From Brienomyrus brachyistius (lineage: Eukaryota > Chordata > Actinopteri > Osteoglossiformes > Mormyridae), in assembly GCF_023856365.1 (NCBI RefSeq), contig NC_064543.1:10023459-10087458 (forward strand): a stretch of DNA of 64,000 nt, in the 5' to 3' direction. The position numbers and the translations under genes are program-made. The notes beneath the pieces were generated by a model. That model worked only from the letters and a program-made list of their open reading frames with translations. It was not told the origin of the DNA and did no database searches. The first letter of the stretch is position 1, and each line of letters opens with the position of its first letter. Shown piece after piece: positions 1 to 13,300 of the stretch.

Positions 1-2047
1 AGATCCAACTGTGTAATTAAATCAAGGTAAGCTGTGGTTTCCCATCATCCGGGTGCATGAAACAGGTATTGATGTATGAAAATGCCAGAACCTTCTTACC
101 GCGAACCATAGCTTTAGTTGGCTAACCCTAAATTTGGGATTTAGGGTAACAGGACAGGCTGCCGGCAAGTATGCAACATGGTATTAATAAGACCAACCAA
201 CAGAACCGTAGTACAATACAATTCTGACAGAAACGTTGAGGCATGCCTAATGGCAGATAAAGAATTTAATTACCACCCCAAAGACCAATTAATTAGGGAC
301 TGCGATTGAAGAAAATCAGCATACAAAGTGGATCTCTACGAGGTGGATTAAGAATCCTGTCATAGACACTGTTAATTAGACCCTACACATCATTAATTGA
401 AACTACAGTTGATTTATCACTGTTTCGTGGTAAAAAATTTTTTTTGCCATACAGCCTGCTGAGATACTAAATCTATGCGTCAATAATATGAATATACACT
501 GTGCATGGAGTATGACTAAATTAAGAATTTATGTCAGCCACTGCCTTTAAGGTCTTACGTACAAGGTTTAATTTAATATGGTTTGGTAGCATCACAAAGC
601 TGAATTATTGTCTAGTGCCACTGATCTTCACAGAGAAGCAGACAGTGTTTGTTTCTATATTTAATACCAGTCCTTTCTTTACCTGAGGAAACTGAACTCC
701 CTGCTGGCTTAATCTAATTAGGAGTCTCTTGCAAGGCTGAGCCACGTCCTCGGCAAAGGTCCGGGCCCTCTGACACCGAGGGCTTGGCATATTACAGCTA
801 GAAGCCAATTTAGGTCTATGGCATGTGACGCTATACACAGATCCAGGACATTTTCGGTCCAGATTAAAGCCTAACGAGACTGTAATGTTCGGAGAGGGCT
901 GCTTGGGTGGAGCTGGCAGTCAGCCCTGAATCTCACGGAAAAGCCAAGAAAGGCATGTCTGTGGCAGGTGATGTTGACACGTATTTAATTAAAATGCAGG
1001 GCAAACAATTCCAGAACCGCATCAAGAACACAGTATGAATATTAAGCTGCTTTAAGGGACAAAGACGGTGAGCGGAGTGACCTAGAAGGGAGGGTCAGGC
1101 AGTGCACACAGCACTTGCAAATCTAGAAAATGTAAATCACTATGCCGTAGGACTATATCTTAATTACACAGCAGGCCATTTTGGAAAATAAGGATATGAA
1201 TATGAAAATATGGATTACAGTCCACTAACTGTTCATTCATGCTGCTAAACTGTGTGTCAGTCCAGGAAATTATCTCATGTTCGGAAACAACTGTTCCTCA
1301 GATTTCCTGTAGTGAAATTTATGATCGTAGGAATATTTATTCTAAATAAGCATTTTCTTTAACATTCTTATGATGTACCACTGTGTAGTAATATTTTAAT
1401 TATTATGATATTTATGACTTCACAACTCTGTACTGAATAAGTGGTTAGTGGTTAGTGTGATCATTCATTATGATCGTATTAACAGTACACATTCAGAGCA
1501 GCTGGCGCACAGCTGGCAGCAGGGATATTTAATAATACGCTAAACGAGTAATATTGTTTTTTTCATTTCAGTAACAAATCATCTTACTGAGGAATCAGTG
1601 AGTCTTTGCAGCTCAGCTCAAAGTTCATGAAATTTTAATTCATGCTGATACTGTGAATAGACAGAAACTTAGGAGCTGAAACGCACACAAAGACAGACAC
1701 ACAAAGACACAAAGAGACTGGATTAATTGCATTAACCGCAATATTTTCTTGGTGTCTTGGTGTGGGTGTAAGGCTAGCTGTACCCAATTAGGTGTTTGCT
1801 GTTGTTTTCTTAATGATTTTTCTTTCGCTGTTTTCTGAGATGTTAGTATAAACATCATTGTAAGCTGTAAGACGGGGCCCAAAATCCTGCCATGCCGGAC
1901 CTCCTCTAGAGACGCTGGAAAGCTACAAGCACCCAGAATAGCATGTGACTGACACTGAGCAGAATGTGACGCATGCTAACTAATCACTGATGCTAACCTC
2001 CCAGGCTGGAAAAGAATGCCTGACTGTTCGTCTGCCTTCCCCTGCAG
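1..2047. other. gene-free stretch upstream of first visible dbndd1 exon
   Basis: AT-rich single-copy-looking sequence without recognised exons or mobile elements. It is presumably the intron between a dbndd1 first exon left of the window and the exon at 2048. Two short ORFs (605-838, 1640-1882) have no coding features. Confidence 0.5.
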
Positions 2048-5000
2048 AGCCAAACAAAGACATCCTGAATCTTCTTCTGAAGCCATCCAGTTCAGGAGAC
2101 CTGGCCACAGAGCCTTCCCACAACCCAGTAGAAGAGGAGGAGGTCCCTGTGACTAACTCCGGACTGCTGCAGGTCACTGAGAGGAGACGTAAGTGCTGGA
2201 GTACCAGTGACCCTCTGGAACAGTGTCTCCCAGTTCAGTCCTCGGGGACCCAAAGACCAGGAGCTGGGAGGGAGCAAAAGTGTGGACAGTCTGACAGGGA
2301 GCTCAGAGGAAGCAAAAACATGGACTGACTGTAGGTCCCCGAGGACCGGATTGGGAAACACTGATCTGGAACGACAAATGACAGTGGGCAAGAGCATTGA
2401 ATATGGATGGAGCATAGAGGATGGATATGGGCTTATGGCTTATTAGGTCTGCTACACCAGGTTCTTTACTCATGTAGTGAATGCCTTAGTCAAACTATTA
2501 CAGATGCAATGTTACTACCTTACTTCACACCAGTTTAACATCAGCCATTATTTATGTTGATTAATGTTGCCCGGAACATGCAAATGGACGAATATTGTGT
2601 GTTGACAGTGTATCACTGGTTAGTATGTGAGTATCTGGTGTTGAATCTTAAGGGACACCGTCACTTTTACTTGATCTAGGACGACATCCTGTGTGCTGTC
2701 GGTACTTAGCTCATCAGCTAAGTAACAAATTTTGATTTGCATTTCGTTTTTTCAGTGCTTTTACTTGCGTGACTTTGGGTCCACACGTTTCATTTTAAGT
2801 ACATGTGAGATTTTGTAGGTTGTGAATTTTTAAAGTGCGGTCAACCCACTGAATGAAAAGGATACTTCCCCCATAATTTCTAAGTTCCACAACAGAACCT
2901 TTTTTCAAGGGCGAATTTTTTTGGCGGTATGTGAAGCCGCCGCGCGTGAGAAGCAGCATTGTGCCCTGGCTGAGTAGCAGAACAGATCGTTTTGTGTGTC
3001 CCATTAAATGCAGGGCAAGGCCAGGCAAGAGGTCTCGGAAATGCAGCGCCTTCGAGGGCAAATTTGTGCGCTGTCTTTCAGCAGCAGATAAGGAGGTTTT
3101 TTGAGCTGAAAGGTCAATAGGGCTCCTGTACCGTCTACCATCACCCAACCAAGCATGTAGGTCAACCACCATTACACATACAGTCCAATAACCAATCAGA
3201 AATGCAGGCCTGAAAACAGGAAGCGGCCTGCAAGCCCTCAGCCTTCACATGGGCACTGTCCCCCTGCACCCAGGCCTGCTTTGTGAAGTAAATAGAACCT
3301 AACCATCTCCCAGCCTGAAGCCAACATTAAAAGTTAATAGTGTTTTGCAGGAAATGTCCTTCTCAGTGGACAGGGTCATTGTCATGGCCTCTTGTGGTGC
3401 ATCATCTTTTGAATATAACATGTGTTTCTGGGCTGACTGGTGCGAGCAGCATTTTCTCAGCTAAACGTTTCCACTCTCTGCCACTTTGATTTGCCAGCTG
3501 GCTAGTTATGCTTCGGCTGAGGACTTTACAGCAGAAACAGAAGTCGGCGTCAGATTTCTGCGAGAAGATTAACCATTGCCTGTCTTCAGTCTCCCCGATT
3601 CGTGAGGAAAGGATGGCATCCAGAATCATAGAAATGTGTTTGTTCAATGTCCTGGTGGGAAAAGCCGCTCCGGCCGTAAAATGCTTTTGATCACAGGTCG
3701 GGCGCGGTCGTGTCGCCGGTGTGACTGCGGTGGCCGGGAAATCGCGCAGGCCGCCTTGGCAGGTGCTCTGCTCAGTTTTGCCGCATCAAGGTCACCGGGA
3801 GATCGCAGTTGCCATCTTCATTCCTGCCCCCCAGAACAAACCTTGTCAAACCCTTTTTATTAACGGCCCATTTAATGCCTCTTTAACACTCCATAATGCC
3901 ATCTTTGCTTTTCTTCTCTTCCGTTTATCTCTCTTTTTTCTTTGTTGGATCCCGTTTTTTCTCATCTGGATTTTCTCTGTCACTCTCCTTCATCAACCTG
4001 GTCATTGTCCAATAAAAGATAATGACACACCGAGTAACATATGTCACACATAATTCCAATATGTTACATTACAGAATAATATACTAAGATATATTGTTAA
4101 CATATGATGTAGCTATTGGATTTTGTAATACATTATACTGTATATTATAGAGTAACTCTATAATACACATATTCCCACATCACACCTTGACACTTTGTTA
4201 TAGTAAAAAAGTTAAAGTAAATATTTCCAGTGAGATTTTGTTGAGATTTTCAATGATATCATGTCGCCGCGTGGCTCAGTGAGCCTTGTCGGAGGGGACG
4301 CCTTGGTTGTAGTTAGTGAGCTAGGCAGGCTACCATTCAGAAGTACGAGATGGGGAGGGGGGCGGGGGGTGGGTTGACCTCAGCTCGCCCCACTGGAAAC
4401 CCAAGGAAGAGGGAGCGGGGGAATCTATGAAACAGCGCACCTCTGCCTTTGTACAATACCTACGCAATTAGTAAAATCAGTCACGCTACGAAACGTTATC
4501 AAATGAATGACAATCGATTTATAATGCAGTGACATACAGTGTCACAGATACATTGTTGCATTATTATATATATTTTTTTGGTTTGTGCGAAATCATTAAA
4601 AATAATTTCAAGCCAGTCCGCACACCCCCCTAGGTGAATTGGTTTAGTCTTGACTCTTGCTTGACAGCGTTGGGGGAGGGCTAATGTATTAACGGGAGTG
4701 CCAAATTAACACAAATGGATAAGATAAGGTCTGAGCCATCAAGTGCCCAGTTTAGGGAAAAAGGAAAGGAGAAAGAAGAAGAGAAACATGCAAAAGATAA
4801 AGGAATGCAGGAATCCAACGCTTTATAAGTACAAAATTATACATGTAAGGAAATAGGCTAGTGAGACACTGAAATGTCTGTTAGCCAATAGGGTAATACT
4901 GTAATACTTATATTGTGTTGGTTGTCTTTGTTACTTCTCTTTGATATTTATGAATCTTATTTTGTATATATTTATACATTCATACAGCTTTACATTTTAT

Positions 5001-6679
5001 TGATTTGTATAGTTCCAAATGTCCTAATAAACTACACAGTGCTGAATGGTGGGTGATAGACTCACAGTTTTTTGTTGCTGTGAGGGGGGGTCGTTTGTAA
5101 AAGGCCCCTCTGTTCCAGGTCCAGTGCCACACCTCCAACAACATCCCCTCCTTTGTTCTGCTGCAACTCCTGGTGCTGCCTGAAGGAGGACCCTAATATT
5201 TACGCTGCCGCTTTTCTCATTTAGCGAATGCCCTTATGCAGGGCGGTCCCTGCTAAGCGTTCGCTGGACACATTTCCAACGGCGTCCCTGCACTGCATTT
5301 CCCAGAGCGCTTAGTGACAAGCCCTAATGAAGATGCAAATGTGATGCGAAACAAACCTGGCGCTTCATCGTAATGTAAAATATAGCGAATCGCCCTGAAG
5401 CCTTTTTTGTCTGTGTCAGCAAATGGCACCAGCAGTGGGAGTCAGACTCAGCATCTCGATGTGGGTGGGGTCCACAAAGTCCTCCTCTCGCTTCATCTGG
5501 TGGCTGAAGCCTGGCTTGCAGTTTGATGCGCCTGTCAAAGGATCTCCAGAGTGCCAGGGGGTGAACGGAGACGGCTTCTGTTGGCAGGGGGCACATTTCA
5601 GTTAACTGGCCCTAAGCCTATTGCACCACGGTTATCAGACACGGAGCGTTTTGTATGAAAATTGAGCTTTAAAACACATGACTGTTCATCTTCCTTTGGG
5701 AACGAATACAGTTGGGACTACAATGGGTGCGAAATGGTGGCATACAGCCGACTGAGGGAGGTTTGTGGTTCTCTGGGATGCAAAGTCTTGTTTGTGGTAA
5801 GAAGGTTCCCAGTTCACATCCAAAAAGTCGGCTGAGTGATGCCACCAATGGGCACCACTGAGCAAAAAAAAAAAAAACTGCTAAAAACAGCTTATGCTGG
5901 TAGCTGGTTTTAGCCGGTCTAAGACGGTCTTAGATGGTCACGTCCCAGTTCTCCTTGCTCTTTGGTAGTTTAGCTGGCAGGGCCACCAGCTGGTCATGCT
6001 GGTGTGGTCAGTCTATCAAACTGGTCATACTGGCGTGGCTGGCTACACCATCAAACCATCATGCAAAAACGCACCTTAAACTGGTCAACTATCAACAGTA
6101 TACCCAGTTTAAGCTGACCAGGCCTTTTTTTTTACAACAGGGCCCCAATCGCTCCAGGAGCTCCCGCATGGCCAGTCGCATGCGGATTTGTATAAACGTA
6201 TCCGCTAAAATGTAATGACCTCCTTTCATTCAGACTATAAATGTTTAGTCCCATTCCGTCTAACTTGCTGAATTCTACACTGCCTCCTATTGCTGTTTAT
6301 TCTTCATTAATTATTTATTACTTGGGGAGCGGAGTGGGGGCTTGAAAGCAAACTGCACAGAAAAGAAGAGGAAAAAAGTATTTTAACAGAATGCCTACTG
6401 TGGGGGTGGCATTCTGCATTTTTAAAATGTGTCCTGTTTTCCCCCCTCGCCAGAAGGCTGGCAGATAGGCCAGTATTACTGTGCTCTCTCAGGGAGATGA
6501 TCCCTTGGGAAATGAAGGCAGCACTCCCAAACAGTCTTCAGCCACCCCCACCCCCCAACCCGCACTATGAATTTGAAAAACAGTAGGGGGAAATAAAGGA
6601 ACAAGCACTCCGGCTGTAAGAAGAGCAGTGCATGGTGGGTCTTTTCCTGGAATCTTAATGTAGTTCTGCGTGTTGCGGG

Positions 6680-6713
<34 letters not shown>

Positions 6714-9700
6714 TATATATTGCATGTGAGATTTTTTTGGTAGCGAAAGTGGCAAAAATCCTGTGAATGTCACCGGGGCAGTGAGACAATTTGCTGCTAC
6801 GGGCCCCAGTTTGCACTGCTTAATGTGGCTGTTCCGTGGAAGGGTGGGAATTAGATTCCTGCAGGGCAGATATGCTGCCAGAGCCCCTCCCAGACTGCAA
6901 TCAGCTTTATGTATTATACATCACAATGTATTACCATGCAGCTCAGTCTCACAGTACAACCTCTGTTTCCCTGGCTTAGGAAATCTGAAAATAACAACGC
7001 AAAATCCATCAGATCGGCTTGCATAATTTGCGTGGGAGCTTTAGGATCAAGCAGCGGACTAATCTGAACAAAAGCGGCCCAGCAGGATGAGGGAGCTGGT
7101 GAGATGATGGAGCACTGGCAAGGAGAGGCCCAGGGGCGAGCGCGCGCTAGCAACAGGCCCCAAGCGAGTGCTAACGGCTGCTTGGGCTCTTTGACAGCTG
7201 TCAAAGTCATCGACGATGGGCATTAATCTTATTTTAGCCTTAACAACCGGACTGAGCCAAATTTATAGCAGCGGGGGGGATTGCAGGTTATGTGGGATTC
7301 CCAGCTTCCCCCCATCATTAAAGGTGGGCTGACATGTAGGCTTTTATACCCCCAGCACCCCTTAGGGGGTGGCGCTCATTACGGAGTGTTGAAAATTAAT
7401 AGTGTACAGCATTATGCCACCTGAATTGAGACGCCCCCCCCCCCCCCCCCATATGGATGATCTTTGGCTGACACCCTGTCAGGCGGCATCCTGGTTGTTG
7501 ACATAGCGTGTGTCAGGCAGCTCGCAGATATTGACCCGCCGCGATTGCCTTTGTCTGCTAACAAAGAGCCTGGGGGACTTTGTGCCGAGCGGCAGACAGA
7601 GCCGAGCACCTGCAGCCCCCCTAACTAATTGCTCCTAAAAAAAGGGGCCCGTCTTCGGAGGAGCGGGATGGCTGCCGATGGGGAGCTGGTCTCATTAAAG
7701 GGATGGAAATTCCACATCGACTCATCCGCACATGAAAAACGAAAGCACTGCCTTCCCAAAAGCATCCCGGCCCCAGCGTCTGCCATAGCACATACCAGGC
7801 CTGGCAATGACGAAGCGATCCGGAGAACAAAGCCCTCACGGTAGTGGGGGGGACGGACAAGGGTTGCGTGGGGGGGCAAATGCACCACGTGACTCTCACT
7901 GCACCTCAAAACCAGAGGCACGCGAGATCCGATAGCGGACGCGGGGCCGAATAGCCTGTGCTGTTAACTGCAAGAACTCATGCCTGTCAATTGCTCAGTG
8001 AGTTCGCATGGCCCGGCCCCGCCCTCTGAATCCCAATGGGCTGACGGGTCGGTTTGAAGCCAGGAAGGCTGCACAAGGGGCACCACAGCGATACAGATGG
8101 ACACTGGCCACACCCTGGCCCAACGCCCAGGATGGGTGACCTCCCCAAGGGGGCGGGGGGGCAGCAGCATTGCATTTTCTACCCAGCCACTGGAAATGTT
8201 ACAAGCGGAACCAAAGCCTGGGGTTACTTGTGCCACAATGACTCTGCACTTTTTGAAATAATAAATAGCAGAGCCATTGCAGATCACACATCTTAAGCAC
8301 GGCATTTTAGCTATTTCCGGTAAAGCAGACAGACAGAGTTCTTGGGGTTTCGTCTTTGGCTTCGACTTTCGTCTTCTTTTGAAAACAGCTCCATTCGAAC
8401 CCAGCAGCTTCACATTGCTGGGCTTCCTTGCTTGCAGCCTTACATACTGCGGGCTTCACTCATTGTCTGCTTATAATGCTCCTAAAAACTGCAACCCCAA
8501 TAAGTGGAAAATAAAAGCAAATTCTTCAGTGTTCTTCTTTAAAGACAGGGTTTTTGCTTTTTTACTGTTCATTTTGTTGCCAATGAGTGCATTTGACTTA
8601 TAGCTTACATTAACGGTGGTAACTTTACGTAACTGTGTTCATTTGCCACTTATGTGGGCTCGCTGATATGCATTCCGGGTCCTGACCATGGAATTTCAGT
8701 TGACCAATGGGGTCGAAAAGCAAACCAGTTGACTCCTCCTTCTTCAGCCTATGCCCCACCCTCTATGGTCCCAACAGGAAGTGCCTCCATAACCTTGCAG
8801 AGCCAAGACCCAACGCCTGTTCTCATTCCAGCATTTTCTTGTTCCAGTCACCACTCCAGTACCCAAATAAAGTCTCTGTTCTCCTCCATCCCTATTTTAC
8901 ATGGTTGTGTTTACTATCCCACATAAAGCAAGTCTTACGTGCGCCTAAGGAAAAATGTCCTGCAGCTAGGATTTGATAAACCCAAGCAAACTACCTAAAA
9001 TAGATCCAGGATAAAATAAAAACTATAGATAAAACTAAAATCCTGCCATTGCTACCTGTATCTGCTGTTAAAATAATCCTGCTGTACCAGGAGACTCGTT
9101 GGATTAGGATCAGTACGTCAGTCGATCAGAGAGCAGCACCAGTTCTCCCCGTGAGCTAATGGCTCATTCCTACTCTCCTTCTTCCTTCCCCTCTTAGAGC
9201 CATTGAGTAGCGTATCCTCCCTGGAGGTGCACTTTGACCTCCTGGACCTGACCGAGCTGACGGACATGTCCGACCAGGAGCTGGCTGAAGTCTTTGCCGA
9301 CTCAGATGAAGAGAACCACAATGATTCCCTGGCTGGTGAGTTTGTCTCTATCCGCCGCGTGTCCGGCTACGAAAAACTGCTTCTCAAGCCGCGGAAATGA
9401 GTGTGGCCTTCACTCAGTGAAGGTCTGATAGATAGGCTGGTGCTTAAAATCTGCAGGAAGACCATCCCATCCCTTACAGATGTAATAAATATGCCCAAGC
9501 TTATATTCAAATATGTAAACACTGTTTCCCTCACACAGTATAGTAAATCTAGATCCCCCAGACATCCTGAGCAGATGAACAGAGGATTTTATCTCTCATA
9601 ATCTATCCTGTGACATTAAGGGTTAAGGGTATTATTATTCATTAATGTGCGTGTGCACGTGTACCCTAAAAGCGAGGGTCAATGAAATGTGATACCCGTC

Positions 9701-10346
9701 TTTCTGAGATGAAGCAGCAAGGCTGACAGTTCCAGGCAGGACCTGTGGAATGTAGAAACAGGAAGGCGAGTCGACAGGAATCTTTATAAAACTGTCAGTA
9801 CAGTCACAGTTCACCTGGGGCCAACCGAGTTACATAGCAACTTATCATGATCCAAGAATAACCAGGTCTTATTAAATGGGAAATATCCTTTGATACCTAA
9901 ACTCAAAGGCCAGTTTATGAGGTACGACTGTCCTCTAAGGCAAACTGCCCGCTCCTCAGAAGAGAGAACCATCCGGCTGCAACTTGGACGGATTAGAACA
10001 TGGCGTGACTGCCTTGTGATTCCAGCACCTACCGGAATTTTTCACGCAGTACAGTGTCTACAGTCTAAAGTTCGCCGGGAATGTTGTGATGAACCAAAAA
10101 CATCCAGTCGATGGCATTTTTGAGTGTGAAAAAACCTGGTTAGTGAGAGCGGTCAGAGGACAATGCCGACAGCTAGGACCACATGCTCAATAATAAAGTC
10201 TCAGTACAACAGTGGTATATAGAAAGGTACCACTGAGGGCACAATCTGCCTACTTTTAAAGTGATCCGGAGGCAAAAGTGGGTCTTACCCAGAGCTACTG
10301 TAACTATGTGTACCTAATGACGTGCCACTGAGTGCAGTATCCATTA

Positions 10347-10377
<31 letters not shown>

Positions 10378-13300
10378 GTAGTATTTGAACAACATGCTCT
10401 GTGTCATGGCACTGACAAGGCTGTGGCCAAGGACAGCTCTAAATGCTGTCATATGTCATTGGAATGCCCATTTGCTCCTTGAACATCAAACAAACATGAC
10501 GCAGTTTTGTGGTCTTTCTGTGTATTTGTTGCTTAGTTACATGCTACAGACCCGAGAGACAGAAAGCCTTCCTGTCAGGGTTTGCAGGTTTGGGATGGAA
10601 GTCTGAAGTTTAGGTGGGATAGAGACTTCAGACATTCAAGCTGAACCAAATTAATTAATTTATCACAGAAAAATGTGCTCGAGGACACAGAACGCTGTAA
10701 AATGAACTGAAACAGAACCCTAGAACCAAAGAATAACAAACAAAATGAAAAGCCAAGAATGCTACGCCCACAGCCACCTTCTTGCAGTTTCCTGATCTTC
10801 AGGTTTCCATTTCTCCATCAACACTCCTCCTCCATCAAGCCAGTGACCTTTTTAAAACCCCGATGTCAATATGATATTTGACTGACCAATCAAGGCCATG
10901 CCCACAGATCCAGTCAAGCCCTGATTGGTCAGTGAAATATGATCTAAACCCAGCCCAGCTCCCTGTGGGCGATCCCCAAAAACATTTCCTTTTGTGTTAC
11001 TTAAAGGTCAGAAATCAGACCTCCAGGATTTCTCCAGTCGCCATCACCTGTAAACAGAGACAGAGAGAGCTAAGTCTGACCCAGATGAATAAAACATGAG
11101 AGAACATCCACAGTCAGATGGAGCGGAAACCCAAACACCTGCCCCCGCCTCGCTCAGGCCGACAGCGCAACAGGCTAAACGATTCTGCTGTCCCGTAAAT
11201 TTAGAGAGATTTCTCACCGCTTCCAGTACTTGCATAAATAAGAGCTGGAGAGCAATTTGACTGTGGGGGCAAATGCTGATACAGGAGGTGTGGCCCTCTG
11301 GGCTCGCTGGATGCAGTGAGTGCCCCTGCAGGTCACGAGCACCTGCCTTCCGGTTCCTTCCGTCTCGCACTCTCTCATGCAGCCCCTGTGCTGCCCTTTA
11401 GAAAGCCTTGTGCTTTGAGTCTTCTCAGTGAGTGATTAAGGTTCTGCTGCACTGCCACTAAAGCTAAGATGGATGAGTCCTAGTGGCACTATGACCCCCC
11501 CCCCCCCCGCTGATGGCATGCTAGCCGGCAGGCACAAATAACAACATGCCCTAGCTCATATAAAACCAGACGGCAGACCCAGTTAAAACCGGACAAACTG
11601 CACAATCTGCTTGACAAAGTCACGGATTAATCTGGCAAGAAATGGGAGAGGCTTTTGAAAAATGCTGTACATCACCATGGGCAAAAACCTCCGTTAAGAG
11701 GTGATGAAATGGGATAAACAGAAGGGCGCCGTGCAGATGGCGGGGGGGGGGAGCAGGAACAGGGCACACAGGTCCGACACTCTCGTGCCGTACATTCACC
11801 CTCTGTCGTCATGAGATGTTTTTGCCGCCTCTGGTTTTTTCGGACTTGTGATAGAAGCTGTTGGACCATTTTCAGCCTCGGTGGGGAAAATGGTGCACAA
11901 TAAACCTGTGAATGTTACTCTCCCAGCAATGCTGGCAAAGCGCACGCGTTAGGAGTCCACACACCAGCCGCTGTACCCATTCCTGGGGGGTCATGTACCT
12001 TGTGAATGCCCACCCGTTAGAGGAAAGTGAACAGCCAATAGCATTCTTGGAGACAAGGCACCGCCCACCATCACACAGGCCCAGGTTCCGTGCAGAGGAA
12101 ACAAAATCGTCACGGCCATCCCAGGAACACCGGCTCTCTCTGCGGCCGGCTAATCGGTGATCAAGGATGTCATCCCATTCCGGCCGCAGCTGCGAGCGAT
12201 CCGGCCAAAAATCCCTTCGGTTGCTAGGCAGAGGCCCTATTGAGTCCATTAACTGGGGTGCCTCGTGAAAGAGGCTCTGTTGCTGGAGCTGCTTCGGCGC
12301 ACGTCCTGCGGTCGGCGGCACATCTGCATTTCTGATACGGCGCCTTGCACAGAGGATCCGGGTAAACATCACTTCTCTGAGCCTGGGTGAGTTCTGCTGG
12401 ACCTGGCCGCACAGAGCTCTGTCCCTGGTCTGCCACATTGTCAGTGGGGCTCTTCTGGGAAGCTGGCACTGGTCCCTCACGACCATATGCCCGTGCACGT
12501 CTTCGTCTCGCATGACACAGCACTCATTATGCGTCTACAAAAGCGAAACTCCTTATGCGGTTGCTGCCCACTCTCTGTAAGTAACCGCTGATGGTGCAGC
12601 TATTCCAGCTCAAGGGACAGCGACATCGCTCTTTCAAATTCTCCGGCATTTTCCGCAGCGCTGCGTTGATCGGGAGAGTCACAGGGTCAGGTGAGCAGGG
12701 TTTAAACTTGACGCAATCGCCAAGGAAAGACGCGGAAATTCCGTCGGTCTTAATGGCACGCTGAATAATTCAGGGCAGCCCTCACACAGTGTGGCACAGC
12801 ACACCAAAGATATATTTGAGAGAAGAAGATATATGACTTCATCTTCTCGGTGATTTGAAAGGTTAACAGCCAGAAGGAGCCCTCATATTATCCCCTCTGC
12901 ATGGGATCACTGAACAAAAATGGTGAAGGAATAGGTAGGGATGCTTCACAATGACAGTGCAAAACGGAGTACAGTTACCATTGCAGATGGCGAGCACGCA
13001 CACAGACACTCTCAGACATCAATTCAGAGGGCCGCGGAAAGTGGAACGCGTCCATGGCGCCGCTGGAGGCGGGAATCTGGAACCAGGCAGGGACAGCTCA
13101 GCGGGACGCTAGCGAAACACGGCGGCTTCGTCTGTTTAGTGCTGATGCAGAAGCAGCCAAGTAGGAAGTGACACATTGGTGGGATAGACGCGTCGGGTGG
13201 GGTGTTTGTCTGTCGGTCTGCACACCATCTGTCACGCCGACAGTTACCCATGAGACCTTTGGCATAGTGCACGGGATTCTGGGAACAGTGTCTGGGACAC

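Larger units (their letters stand above)
2189..9197. other. dbndd1 intron (7.0 kb)
   Basis: Holds the MITE at 2221, the CTGGT repeat at 5870, and the TA/CA and poly-C tracts. A G-rich block of unknown nature lies at 4260-4460. No further coding exon recognised. Confidence 0.6.

Noticed and set aside
2207..2446. ORFs beside the first dbndd1 exon
   Set aside because: They read through the palindromic MITE at 2221-2363.
6476..6773. ORFs with IYIYIYI runs
   Set aside because: Translation of the TA/CA microsatellite.
11872..12513. 213-codon minus-strand ORF in the dbndd1 intron
   Set aside because: GC-rich region, no recognisable domain or family, overlapping ORFs in other frames; probably chance. 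A homology search with conserved hits in other fishes would reopen it.
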